64,000 nt of DNA, taken from the NCBI RefSeq assembly GCF_050269735.1, contig NZ_JBNNIX010000001.1, forward strand, positions 1,364,001 through 1,428,000, written 5' to 3'. The notes below the pieces were generated by a model. That model was given only the letters and a program-made list of their open reading frames with translations. It was not told the origin of the DNA and searched no databases. Origin of the DNA: Paenisporosarcina sp050269735. GTDB lineage: Bacteria; Bacillota; Bacilli; Bacillales_A; Planococcaceae. Shown here piece after piece: positions 17,241 through 24,710 of the stretch. Position 1 is the stretch's first letter. Each line of letters starts with the position of its first letter. The translations under genes and the position numbers were made by a program.

Positions 17241-18386
17241 ATGGCAAATGAGTTGCTGGATGCTTTAATAGCTCTTGAAAAACAAAAAGGAATTTCACGA
17301 GATGTACTAATTGAAGCGATTGAAGCGGCGCTTGTTACAGCGTATAAACGCAATTTTAATCAAGCACAAAACGTACGTGTTGATTTGAACCTGGATAATG
17401 GTTCGATGAAGGTTTACTCACGTAAGGATGTAATGGAAGAAGTGTTGGATGATCGTCTACATATTTCATTAGAAGACGCAAAACAAGTAAATCCTGCGTT
17501 TGAACTGGGAGATATTGTGGAACAAGAAGTAACACCTAGAAACTTCGGCCGTATCGCGGCACAGACTGCTAAACAAGTAGTTACACAACGTGTTCGTGAA
17601 GCAGAACGTGGATTGATTTATGAAGAGTATGTTGATCGCGAAGAAGATATCGTAAATGGTGTTGTTGAGCGTCTGGATGCTCGTAATATTTATGTAGGAC
17701 TTGGTAAAGTTGAAGCGGTATTACCGGTGAATGAACAAATTCAAACGGAAACATACCGTCCACATGAGCGCATTAAAGTGTATATCACGAAAGTAGAACG
17801 CACAACTCGCGGACCGCAAGTATTCGTATCACGTACACACCCAGGATTGCTTCGTCGTCTGTTTGAAATGGAAGTACCTGAAATTTATGACGGCATCGTT
17901 GAAATTAAATCAATTGCTCGTGAAGCTGGCGATCGATCAAAAATATCAGTTGTTGCGCACAATGACGATGTAGATCCAGTTGGTTCTTGTGTAGGAGCTA
18001 AAGGTTCCCGCGTTCAAACAATCGTCAATGAGCTGAATGGTGAAAAAATTGATATTGTTGAATGGTCTGAAGATCCAGTGGTTTTCGTTGCCAACGCTCT
18101 GAGCCCATCAAAAGTATTAGATGTTCAAGTCCATGAAGAAGAGAAATCTACGACAGTGGTAGTTCCTGACTATCAATTATCTTTGGCAATTGGTAAACGT
18201 GGGCAAAATGCTCGTTTAGCTGCTAAATTGACTGGATGGAAAATCGATATCAAGAGTGAAACAGACGCTCGCGAACTAGGTATTTACCCATCTGCTCATG
18301 CTTCAGAAAACTATGACATCGAAGATGAAGAATACGAAGAAAATATCGAAGACAACTTTGATTTATACAAAGATGACGAAGAATAA
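17241..18386 (+). CDS. nusA: Transcription termination/antitermination factor NusA
   Basis: RNA-polymerase-associated factor that promotes pausing and hairpin-dependent termination. An N-terminal polymerase-binding domain (about 1-125), an S1 domain (about 135-200, GDIVEQEVT onward) and two KH domains (about 205-345, including CVGAKGSRVQTIVNELNGEK and AIGKRGQNARLAAKLTGW) are visible. The acidic C-terminal tail EDEEYEENIEDNFDLY matches short Gram-positive NusA without the extra proteobacterial repeats. It is 381 aa. The hairpin in the operon leader could allow NusA to regulate its own operon. Confidence 0.97.
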   Translation: MANELLDALIALEKQKGISRDVLIEAIEAALVTAYKRNFNQAQNVRVDLNLDNGSMKVYSRKDVMEEVLDDRLHISLEDAKQVNPAFELGDIVEQEVTPRNFGRIAAQTAKQVVTQRVREAERGLIYEEYVDREEDIVNGVVERLDARNIYVGLGKVEAVLPVNEQIQTETYRPHERIKVYITKVERTTRGPQVFVSRTHPGLLRRLFEMEVPEIYDGIVEIKSIAREAGDRSKISVVAHNDDVDPVGSCVGAKGSRVQTIVNELNGEKIDIVEWSEDPVVFVANALSPSKVLDVQVHEEEKSTTVVVPDYQLSLAIGKRGQNARLAAKLTGWKIDIKSETDARELGIYPSAHASENYDIEDEEYEENIEDNFDLYKDDEE

Positions 18387-18405
18387 ACAAAGAGGGTGAA
18401 TTTTG

Positions 18406-18684
18406 ATGTCCAATCAAAAGAAAATACCTTTACGAAAATGCGTTGCTACTGGCGAAATGTTTCCTAAAAAAGAAATGATTCGTGTTGTTCGCTCAAAAGA
18501 AGGCGAAGTTTCGGTAGATTTAACTGGTAAAAAGTCTGGTCGCGGAGCTTATGTCTCCAAAACCAAGCAAGCAGTTGAAATCGCAAAAAAACGCAAAGTG
18601 CTAGACAGCCAATTAGAAGCAAAAATACCAGAAAGCATTTTTGAAGAATTGTTGACTGTGATTGAAAGAGAGCAAATTACATGA
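18406..18684 (+). CDS. rnpM: YlxR/RnpM family RNA-binding protein (RNase P modulator)
   Basis: Small basic protein of the YlxR family; the B. subtilis member binds RNase P RNA and was renamed RnpM. The motif RKCVATGEMFPKKEMIRVVR and the GRGAYVSK element define the family. It is 92 aa from ATG 18406, 7 nt after GAGGGTGA; a TTG one codon earlier is less well placed. The stop overlaps the ylxQ start (ATGA). It sits between nusA and infB, as is conserved across Firmicutes. Confidence 0.92.
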   Translation: MSNQKKIPLRKCVATGEMFPKKEMIRVVRSKEGEVSVDLTGKKSGRGAYVSKTKQAVEIAKKRKVLDSQLEAKIPESIFEELLTVIEREQIT

Positions 18685-19001
18685 ATACACAGCAACGGAT
18701 TTTACAACTAATCGGTTTGGCCGTGCGTGCAAGAATGTTGATATCTGGTGAGGAACTGGTAGTCAAAGATATTCGTGCGAACCGTGCGAAACTAGTAATT
18801 ATCTCATCAGATGCATCTGAGAATACGATGAAAAAAATTCAAGACAAATGCAACACTTACAACGTTGAGTTACATGTTTTCGGAGATCGCTCTGATCTTG
18901 GACATGCTACAGGAAAAGAGGCCCGTGTGGTACTCGCAATAACTGACGACGGTTTTGCAAAAAAACTGTCCGGACTACTCAACGAATTTAACCGGGGGTG
19001 A
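18681..19001 (+). CDS. ylxQ: L7Ae/L30e family ribosomal protein YlxQ
   Basis: Member of the L7Ae/L30e/Gadd45 RNA-binding family that recognises kink-turns; probably ribosome-associated. The fold is suggested by LIGLAVRARMLISGEELVVKDI and the LVIISSDASENT strand followed by the VRVVLAITDDGFAK-like C-terminal region. It is 106 aa. The start overlaps the rnpM stop by four bases and infB begins 4 bp after its stop, so the three genes are tightly coupled. The exact rRNA target is unknown to me. Confidence 0.88.
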   Translation: MNTQQRILQLIGLAVRARMLISGEELVVKDIRANRAKLVIISSDASENTMKKIQDKCNTYNVELHVFGDRSDLGHATGKEARVVLAITDDGFAKKLSGLLNEFNRG

Positions 19002-19005
19002 CCAA

Positions 19006-21522
19006 ATGACCAAATTACGCGTCCATGAATATGCGAAGCAAATAAATAAAACAAGTAAAGAAGTTATTGAGCAATTAAGTAAGTTGAATGTACAAGTGAC
19101 GAATCATATGTCGACATTAGAAGGAGACGCTGTTTCTAAGTTGGACTCTGTCTACAAGAAATCGTCTGCTCCTGCTCAAAAAACTGCAACACAAAGCAAC
19201 AATCGTCCACAGGGTTCTGGTTCTCAAAACAGCCGTCCACAAAGTTCTGGTTATCAAGGAAATCGCCCACAGGGTTCTGGTTCTCAAGGCAACCGTCCAC
19301 AAAGTGACCGTCCTCAAGGAAATCGTCCACAAGGGTCTGGTACACAAGGCAGCCGACCACAAGGTAGTGGATATCAAGGGAATCGCCCACAAGGTAGCGG
19401 TTCTCAAGGCAACCGTTCACAAGGGGATCGTCCTGCTGGCAGTGGTTATCAAGGGAATAAGCCAAGTACACCTGCTGCTAAACCATCTTCAGGTCAAAGT
19501 CGTGGTATGACAAATACACCTTCTCGTGACAAGCAAAAACCTGCAGCAGCAGCTACAGGAGACAGCCGTAAGCAAGAACAAGGTGCTCAATCGAAAGAAA
19601 AGAAAGTCTTTGGACAAAACCGTCCTGCTGGTTCAGGGTTTGGTGGACGTCCAGGTGGCGGTGGGAATCACCGTCCGGGAACTGGTAATCGCGCTGGAAG
19701 AAACAAAGGGAAACAAAATCGTCAACCAGTAGCTCCTCCAGTACCAAGAAAAGAAAAAGAATTGCCGGAAAAAATCACTTTCTATGAATCATTGACAGTG
19801 GCAGAACTGGCAAAAAAATTAGGCAGAGAGCCTTCAGAAATCATCAAGAAATTATTCTTGCTTGGTGTGATGGCAACAATCAACCAAGAATTAGATAAAG
19901 ATGCAATCGAATTAATCTGTACCGATTATGGTGTTGAAGTAGAAGAAGAAATCCGCGTTGATATTTCGGATTTAGAAGGCTATTTCGAAGGCGAAACAGA
20001 AGAACAAGGTGTTCAAAAAGAACGTCCACCAGTTGTAACAATCATGGGACACGTTGACCATGGTAAAACAACACTTCTAGATTCAATTCGTAATACAAAA
20101 GTAACTGCTGGTGAAGCTGGCGGGATTACACAACATATTGGTGCTTACCAAGTTGTTGAAAACGGCAAGAAAATTACGTTCCTGGATACTCCTGGTCACG
20201 CAGCTTTCACAACAATGCGTGCGCGTGGTGCGAGAGTAACGGATATTACGATTTTAGTTGTTGCAGCAGATGATGGTGTAATGCCTCAAACAATTGAAGC
20301 AATCAATCATGCCAAAGCGGCAGAAGTGCCAATTATTGTTGCTGTGAATAAAATGGATAAACCGTCTGCTAACCCTGAACGAGTAATGCAAGAATTGACT
20401 GAGCATGGTCTAGTTTCTGAAGAATGGGGCGGCGATACGATTTTCGCACCAATCTCAGCATTAAAAGGCGATGGGATTGACAACTTGCTTGAAATGGTTC
20501 TATTGGTTTCAGAAGTAGCTGAACTTAAAGCTGATTCTAAGCGCCGTGCAATCGGAACAGTAATTGAAGCTCAACTTGATAAAGGTCGTGGTTCAGTTGC
20601 TACACTTCTAGTACAAGATGGAACGCTTAAAGTTGGAGATCCAATTGTAGTGGGTCATACTTATGGTCGTGTTCGTGCAATGGTCAACGATTTAGGTCGT
20701 CGTGTAAAAGAAGCAGGTCCAAGTACACCTGTTGAAATTACAGGATTGAATGATGTACCTCAAGCTGGAGATCGTTTTGTCGTATTCGAAGATGAGAAAA
20801 CAGCCCGTCAAGTTGGAGAATCACGAGCTTCTACGGCACTTCAAGCTCAACGCTCTGAAAAAACACGAGTGACGCTTGATAACCTGTTTGATCAAATGAA
20901 GCAAGGCGAAATGAAAGAACTTAACCTGATTGTTAAAGCGGATGTACAAGGTTCTGTTGAAGCAATGGCAGCATCTTTGATGAAGCTAGACGTTGAAGGC
21001 GTAAATGTACGCATCATTCATACTGGTGCCGGTGCAATTAATGAATCAGATATTTCACTTGCTGCAGCTTCCAATGCAATTGTTATTGGTTTCAACGTTC
21101 GACCTGATACAAATGCAAAACGTGCTGCTGAAGCTGAAGGCGTAGACATTCGTCTGCACCGCGTAATTTATAAAGTAATTGAGGAAATTGAAGCGGCAAT
21201 GACTGGCTTACTTGATCCTGAATTCCAAGAAAAAATTATCGGTCAAGCTGAAGTACGCGAAACGTTCAAAGTTACGAAAATTGGTACGATTGCCGGAAGT
21301 TATATAACAGAAGGTAAAATCAGCCGAGATAGTGGCGTACGTGTTATCCGTGACAGCATTGTTGTCTTTGAGGGCGAGTTAGAATCACTAAAACGTTTCA
21401 AAGATGATGTAAAAGAAGTTGCTCGTGGGTATGAATGTGGGATCACTGTGAAAAACTACAATGATGTTAGAGAAGGCGACATTATTGAAGCATTCGTAAT
21501 GGAAGAAATTAAACGTAAATGA
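19006..21522 (+). CDS. infB: Translation initiation factor IF-2
   Basis: GTPase that delivers initiator tRNA to the 30S subunit. It is 838 aa from ATG 19006, behind GGGGGTGA; a longer reading into ylxQ has no support. N-terminal IF2-N domain (KLRVHEYAKQINKTSKEVIEQL), then a low-complexity linker that includes an arginine-proline-glutamine repeat tract (residues 67-151), a second IF2-N subdomain (about 262-315), the G domain with GHVDHGKT at residues 348-355, DTPGH and NKMD, then domains II-IV. The linker is the unusual part. The stop overlaps ylxP (ATGA). Confidence 0.97.
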   Translation: MTKLRVHEYAKQINKTSKEVIEQLSKLNVQVTNHMSTLEGDAVSKLDSVYKKSSAPAQKTATQSNNRPQGSGSQNSRPQSSGYQGNRPQGSGSQGNRPQSDRPQGNRPQGSGTQGSRPQGSGYQGNRPQGSGSQGNRSQGDRPAGSGYQGNKPSTPAAKPSSGQSRGMTNTPSRDKQKPAAAATGDSRKQEQGAQSKEKKVFGQNRPAGSGFGGRPGGGGNHRPGTGNRAGRNKGKQNRQPVAPPVPRKEKELPEKITFYESLTVAELAKKLGREPSEIIKKLFLLGVMATINQELDKDAIELICTDYGVEVEEEIRVDISDLEGYFEGETEEQGVQKERPPVVTIMGHVDHGKTTLLDSIRNTKVTAGEAGGITQHIGAYQVVENGKKITFLDTPGHAAFTTMRARGARVTDITILVVAADDGVMPQTIEAINHAKAAEVPIIVAVNKMDKPSANPERVMQELTEHGLVSEEWGGDTIFAPISALKGDGIDNLLEMVLLVSEVAELKADSKRRAIGTVIEAQLDKGRGSVATLLVQDGTLKVGDPIVVGHTYGRVRAMVNDLGRRVKEAGPSTPVEITGLNDVPQAGDRFVVFEDEKTARQVGESRASTALQAQRSEKTRVTLDNLFDQMKQGEMKELNLIVKADVQGSVEAMAASLMKLDVEGVNVRIIHTGAGAINESDISLAAASNAIVIGFNVRPDTNAKRAAEAEGVDIRLHRVIYKVIEEIEAAMTGLLDPEFQEKIIGQAEVRETFKVTKIGTIAGSYITEGKISRDSGVRVIRDSIVVFEGELESLKRFKDDVKEVARGYECGITVKNYNDVREGDIIEAFVMEEIKRK
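19204..19458 (+). repeat. In-frame 15/30-bp repeat tract in the infB linker
   Basis: About 85 codons built from 10-residue units RPQGSGxQGN and 5-residue half units RPQxx. Arginines fall at residues 67, 77, 87, 97, 102, 107, 117, 127, 137 and 142. The repeats keep the reading frame and are degenerate at third positions, so this is protein-level repetition rather than a recent DNA slippage product. Confidence 0.9.
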
Positions 21523-21797
21523 TTGCCTACGCGGAATGCGAATTTATCATTCCGACGTCGCATTCGTTAAAAGAGAAGCGCGCTGTTCTGCAGCGCATGC
21601 TTACTCGAACGAAGCAAAAGTTTAATGTATCGATTTCTGAGATTGACCACCAGGATTTATGGCAAAGGACTCGCATTGCGATTGTTTGTGTTGCATCTTC
21701 AATTGATGCAAGCGACCGTGAGCTGACCCACGCCATTCACTACCTGGAATCAAATCCAGAATGGGAACGAACGGAAACCATCCGTGAACATTTATAG
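21519..21797 (+). CDS. ylxP: DUF503 family protein YlxP
   Basis: Small conserved protein of unknown function (DUF503) found between infB and rbfA across Firmicutes, and therefore presumed to act in ribosome or translation biology. The family pattern, a SLKEKRAVLQRML(T)RTKQKFNVSISEIDHQDLW block followed by a VASSIDASDRELTHAIHYLE helix, is complete. It is 92 aa. The ATG overlaps the infB stop (ATGA). Confidence 0.9.
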   Translation: MIAYAECEFIIPTSHSLKEKRAVLQRMLTRTKQKFNVSISEIDHQDLWQRTRIAIVCVASSIDASDRELTHAIHYLESNPEWERTETIREHL

Positions 21798-21819
21798 ATA
21801 GAACAGAGGTGAAGCCATC

Positions 21820-22176
21820 ATGGCGAATCGCTCAAATCGAGTAGCAGAACAAATGAAAAAAGAACTAGGCGAAATTATTGCACGTAGACTTAAAGATCCC
21901 CGCATTGGGTTTGTCACTGTAACAGATGTTGAAGTTACGGGTGATTTACAACAAGCGACGGTCTATATTACTGTTCTAGGTGATGATAGAAAACGTCAAG
22001 ACACGTTAAAAGGTTTAGCTAAAGCTAAAGGATTTATCCGTACAGAAATTGGCCAAAGAATTCGATTGCGTAAGACACCTGAGCTTATGTTTGAATTTGA
22101 TGAATCATCAGCTTACGGTAATAAAATTGACACTTTACTAAGACAAATTAACGATACAACTGAAGAAACTGAGTAA
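21820..22176 (+). CDS. rbfA: Ribosome-binding factor A
   Basis: Binds the 30S subunit during late maturation of the 16S rRNA 5' end. The KH-like fold signatures NRVAEQMKKELGEIIARRLKDPRIGFVTVT and the LRKTPELMFEFDES C-terminal strand are intact in 118 aa. AGAGGTGA lies 11 nt before ATG 21820. A terminator follows, separating it from truB-ribF. Confidence 0.96.
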   Translation: MANRSNRVAEQMKKELGEIIARRLKDPRIGFVTVTDVEVTGDLQQATVYITVLGDDRKRQDTLKGLAKAKGFIRTEIGQRIRLRKTPELMFEFDESSAYGNKIDTLLRQINDTTEETE

Positions 22177-22184
22177 CAAAAAGA

Positions 22185-22211
22185 AGTCTGCTTTTTAAAA
22201 GCAGGCTTTTT
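22185..22211 (+). terminator. Terminator after rbfA
   Basis: Stem AGTCTGCTTT / AAAGCAGGCT (one G-T pair) with a small loop, ending in five T residues, 8 bp after the rbfA stop. Confidence 0.85.
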
Positions 22212-22243
22212 CTAAATTACATATTTAAAAGGAGTGGGACCGA

Positions 22244-23173
22244 ATGCAAAATGGCATTCTTCCGCTATGGAAAGAACAAGGGATGACATCACATGATTGC
22301 GTCTTTAAGTTGCGAAAAATTTTAAAAATGAAACGCATCGGCCATACAGGAACTCTCGATCCAAGTGTGGAAGGAGTCTTACCCATTTGTTTAGGGGAAT
22401 CAACCAAAGTAGCGGAGTATCTTACAAACGCAGGAAAAATATACGAAGCAGAAGTAACAATCGGTACATCCACTACCACTGAAGACGCAGATGGTGAAGT
22501 GGTGGAAACGGATGCATCCATTAAGCATTTTACAAGACAAGAAATCCTTGATGCGCTATTTTCTCTAACCGGTACGATTAATCAAACACCACCAATGTAT
22601 TCGGCTGTAAAAGTAAATGGAAAAAAACTTTATGAATACGCAAGAGCAGGACAGTCCGTTGAAAGACCTACCAGACAAGTGAATATTTATGAACTAACAC
22701 TTCTTAGTAAAGAGGATAGTTTTTCTGGAGAACTTATATCATTCAATGTTCGTGTATCCTGCAGCAAAGGAACGTATATAAGAACGCTTGCCGTCCAAAT
22801 TGGTGAAAAATTAGGATTTCCTGCACATATGTCAAAACTGGTCCGCACTGCCTCTGGTACATTCACGGCAAAAGATTGTCTTACACTGAGTGAAGTACAG
22901 GAACTGGTCGAAAGTGATTTATTAACTGATAAATTGTATGGATTGGATTATGCGCTTCAAGATATGCGAAAGTTTGAAGTACCACCTTTCTTGGTGAAAT
23001 CCGTCCAGAATGGTCAGGTATTGGATGCCATTGATGCACTAAAGGATCATGAACGAGTTGTATTTACTATGGATGAACAGGCTGTTGCTGTTTATATTAA
23101 CCATCCAACAAAAGAAGGCAAGATGAAACCCGAAAAAATGTTTAATCGATTAGAAGGAGGAGATTCGGAATGA
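22244..23173 (+). CDS. truB: tRNA pseudouridine-55 synthase
   Basis: Converts U55 of the T-loop to pseudouridine in elongator tRNAs. The catalytic motif GHTGTLDPSVEGVLP places the nucleophile at Asp39, and the NQTPPMYSAVKVNGKKLYEYAR block near residue 115 is diagnostic. It is 309 aa and carries the C-terminal PUA-like extension. GGAGTGGG precedes ATG 22244. The stop overlaps ribF (ATGA). Confidence 0.96.
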   Translation: MQNGILPLWKEQGMTSHDCVFKLRKILKMKRIGHTGTLDPSVEGVLPICLGESTKVAEYLTNAGKIYEAEVTIGTSTTTEDADGEVVETDASIKHFTRQEILDALFSLTGTINQTPPMYSAVKVNGKKLYEYARAGQSVERPTRQVNIYELTLLSKEDSFSGELISFNVRVSCSKGTYIRTLAVQIGEKLGFPAHMSKLVRTASGTFTAKDCLTLSEVQELVESDLLTDKLYGLDYALQDMRKFEVPPFLVKSVQNGQVLDAIDALKDHERVVFTMDEQAVAVYINHPTKEGKMKPEKMFNRLEGGDSE

Positions 23174-24114
23174 ATATTGTGCACTTATCTTATCCACATC
23201 ACATCAATGATTCAGTAATATCCGGCCCTTTTTCTTTAGCGATTGGATTTTTTGATGGTGTTCATTTAGGTCATAGGGAAGTAATCAGACATGCAAAGCA
23301 AATAGCGACTGAAAAGGGATTGAAATTAGCGGTCATGACGTTTGATCCACACCCTTCAATCGTCCTTGGGAAGCGTAATGAGAAAGTGTTTTATATCACG
23401 CCATTGGATCAGAAAATGGAATTGCTTGAATCAATGGGTGTCGACACGACTTTTGTAGTTCGGTTTACATCGGATTTCGCTCAACTGACACCTGAAAAAT
23501 TCGTAGAAACGTTCATACGTCAATTGCATGTAAAACATGTTACTGCCGGTTTTGATTTTACGTTTGGTGCATTCGGCAAAGGTAATATGAACGTGATGCG
23601 TCAATTAGCCAATGACGATTTCAACGTATCAGTTGTTGAAAAGAAAACGGACGAATATGAAAAGATCAGTTCCACACGGATTCGCCAAGCACTAACTGAA
23701 GGTGATATGGAGAAAGTTCATGAGTTGCTTGGGAGACCTTTCCAAATCCCTGGTGTAGTTGTTCATGGGGATAAAAGGGGTCGTACTATCGGTTTCCCAA
23801 CCGCAAATATCCAGGCAAAAGAAGGATCATACATTCCTGCAACAGGTGTTTATGCCGTACGAATGCTTATTCAAGATGAATGGGTGGACGGTGTTTGCAA
23901 CGTTGGGTATAAACCCACATTCAAAAATCCGGATGAAAAAAAACTAACAATTGAAGTCCATTTGTTTAATTTTGATAAAAACATTTACGGGGAAGAAGTG
24001 TCAGTGGATTGGTATCATCATATCCGAGATGAACGCAAATTTGATGGCATTGATTCCTTGAAACAACAAATTGAAAAAGATAAACAAACGGCCATTGCGT
24101 TTTTTCAAGAATAG
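23170..24114 (+). CDS. ribF: Bifunctional riboflavin kinase / FAD synthetase
   Basis: Makes FMN from riboflavin and then FAD. The N-terminal adenylyltransferase domain has GFFDGVHLGHREVI (about residues 22-35) and SSTRIRQAL; the C-terminal flavokinase domain has HGDKRGRTIGFPTANI with the conserved PTAN (about residues 198-213) and GVYAVRM. It is 314 aa. AGGAGGAG lies within the end of truB. I saw no FMN riboswitch; it is co-translated with truB. Confidence 0.96.
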   Translation: MNIVHLSYPHHINDSVISGPFSLAIGFFDGVHLGHREVIRHAKQIATEKGLKLAVMTFDPHPSIVLGKRNEKVFYITPLDQKMELLESMGVDTTFVVRFTSDFAQLTPEKFVETFIRQLHVKHVTAGFDFTFGAFGKGNMNVMRQLANDDFNVSVVEKKTDEYEKISSTRIRQALTEGDMEKVHELLGRPFQIPGVVVHGDKRGRTIGFPTANIQAKEGSYIPATGVYAVRMLIQDEWVDGVCNVGYKPTFKNPDEKKLTIEVHLFNFDKNIYGEEVSVDWYHHIRDERKFDGIDSLKQQIEKDKQTAIAFFQE

Positions 24115-24123
24115 AAGTAACAG

Positions 24124-24152
24124 TTGCATATCCAACTGAACTGTGCTACTAT
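24124..24152 (+). promoter_or_regulatory. Promoter of rpsO
   Basis: TTGCAT and TACTAT with 17-bp spacing. Start predicted near 24159, immediately before the structured leader. Confidence 0.65.
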
Positions 24153-24160
24153 TTTTAAGT

Positions 24161-24217
24161 GCATAGAGATATGCTTAACCGTTGCTTGGCAATGCGATTC
24201 ACCAACGCTTGCTCGGT
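24161..24217 (+). promoter_or_regulatory. S15-type autoregulatory leader of rpsO
   Basis: First a perfect hairpin GCATA-GAGA-TATGC with a GNRA loop. Then a three-way junction: outer helix ACCG (24178-24181) / CGGT (24214-24217) enclosing the hairpins TTGC-TTG-GCAA and GCG-(9 nt)-CGC. A three-way junction bound by S15 is the known regulatory form in Geobacillus rpsO; the match here is by eye. Confidence 0.6.
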
Positions 24218-24254
24218 AATTGGGGATATTATGAGAGTATTGGAGGTGAACCGG

Positions 24255-24524
24255 ATGGCAATTACACAAGAACGTAAAAATGAACTTATCGCTGAGTATC
24301 GTACTCATGAAAGCGACACTGGTTCTGCAGACATTCAAATCGCTGTGTTAACAGAAGAGATTAACAATTTGAACGAACATTTACGTACACACAAGAAAGA
24401 TCACCACTCACGTCGTGGCCTATTCAAAATGGTAGGACGTCGTCGTAACTTGTTAAAATACTTACGTGAAAACGAAGTATCACGTTACCGTGACTTGATC
24501 GCTAAACTTGGTTTACGTCGATAA
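24255..24524 (+). CDS. rpsO: 30S ribosomal protein S15
   Basis: Primary 16S rRNA-binding protein that nucleates the platform of the 30S subunit. The full 89-aa protein is present, with HESDTGSADIQIAVLTEEINNLNEHL and HKKDHHSRRGLFKMVGRRRNLLKYL. The start is ATG 24255 behind GGAGGTGA; an open frame reaching back to 24159 runs through the structured leader and is not coding. It is normally followed by pnp, as here. Confidence 0.97.
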   Translation: MAITQERKNELIAEYRTHESDTGSADIQIAVLTEEINNLNEHLRTHKKDHHSRRGLFKMVGRRRNLLKYLRENEVSRYRDLIAKLGLRR

Positions 24525-24538
24525 GATGCATTTTAGTG

Positions 24539-24562
24539 AAAGCGGGATTCGTCCCGCTTTTT
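24539..24562 (+). terminator. Terminator after rpsO
   Basis: Perfect 9-bp stem AAAGCGGGA / TCCCGCTTT closed by a TTCG tetraloop and ending in T residues. Confidence 0.9.
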
Positions 24563-24619
24563 CTTTATGTTCAAAAAGTCTTCTGTATAAGAAATCCACT
24601 CTCAATGACTAATTTATAT

Positions 24620-24635
24620 TTTATCGCATGATAAA
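24620..24635 (+). repeat. Short dyad in the pnp upstream region
   Basis: TTTATC-GCAT-GATAAA, a perfect 6-bp dyad 75 bp before pnp. It could be part of a leader hairpin or an operator; nothing else supports a role. Confidence 0.3.
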
Positions 24636-24710
24636 CGCTTTTTTGATACACTACTAATGATACATACAACTAAATTTAATAGGATTTTCAGTTCGAGAGG
24701 AGTTCATTCA

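Noticed and set aside
19204..19458. CRISPR-like 30-bp periodicity in infB
   Set aside because: The units are in frame, degenerate and inside a conserved gene.
19117..19471. Overlapping minus-strand frames with leucine/threonine-rich repeats opposite infB
   Set aside because: They are mirror readings of the IF-2 repeat tract; the plus-strand frame is a clear IF-2.
23100..23172. FMN riboswitch before ribF
   Set aside because: ribF overlaps truB and no leader space or conserved RFN blocks are present.
24657..24710. Longer PNPase starting at the ATG at 24657
   Set aside because: It has no ribosome site, while ATG 24711 has AGAGGAG and gives the standard 705-aa length.
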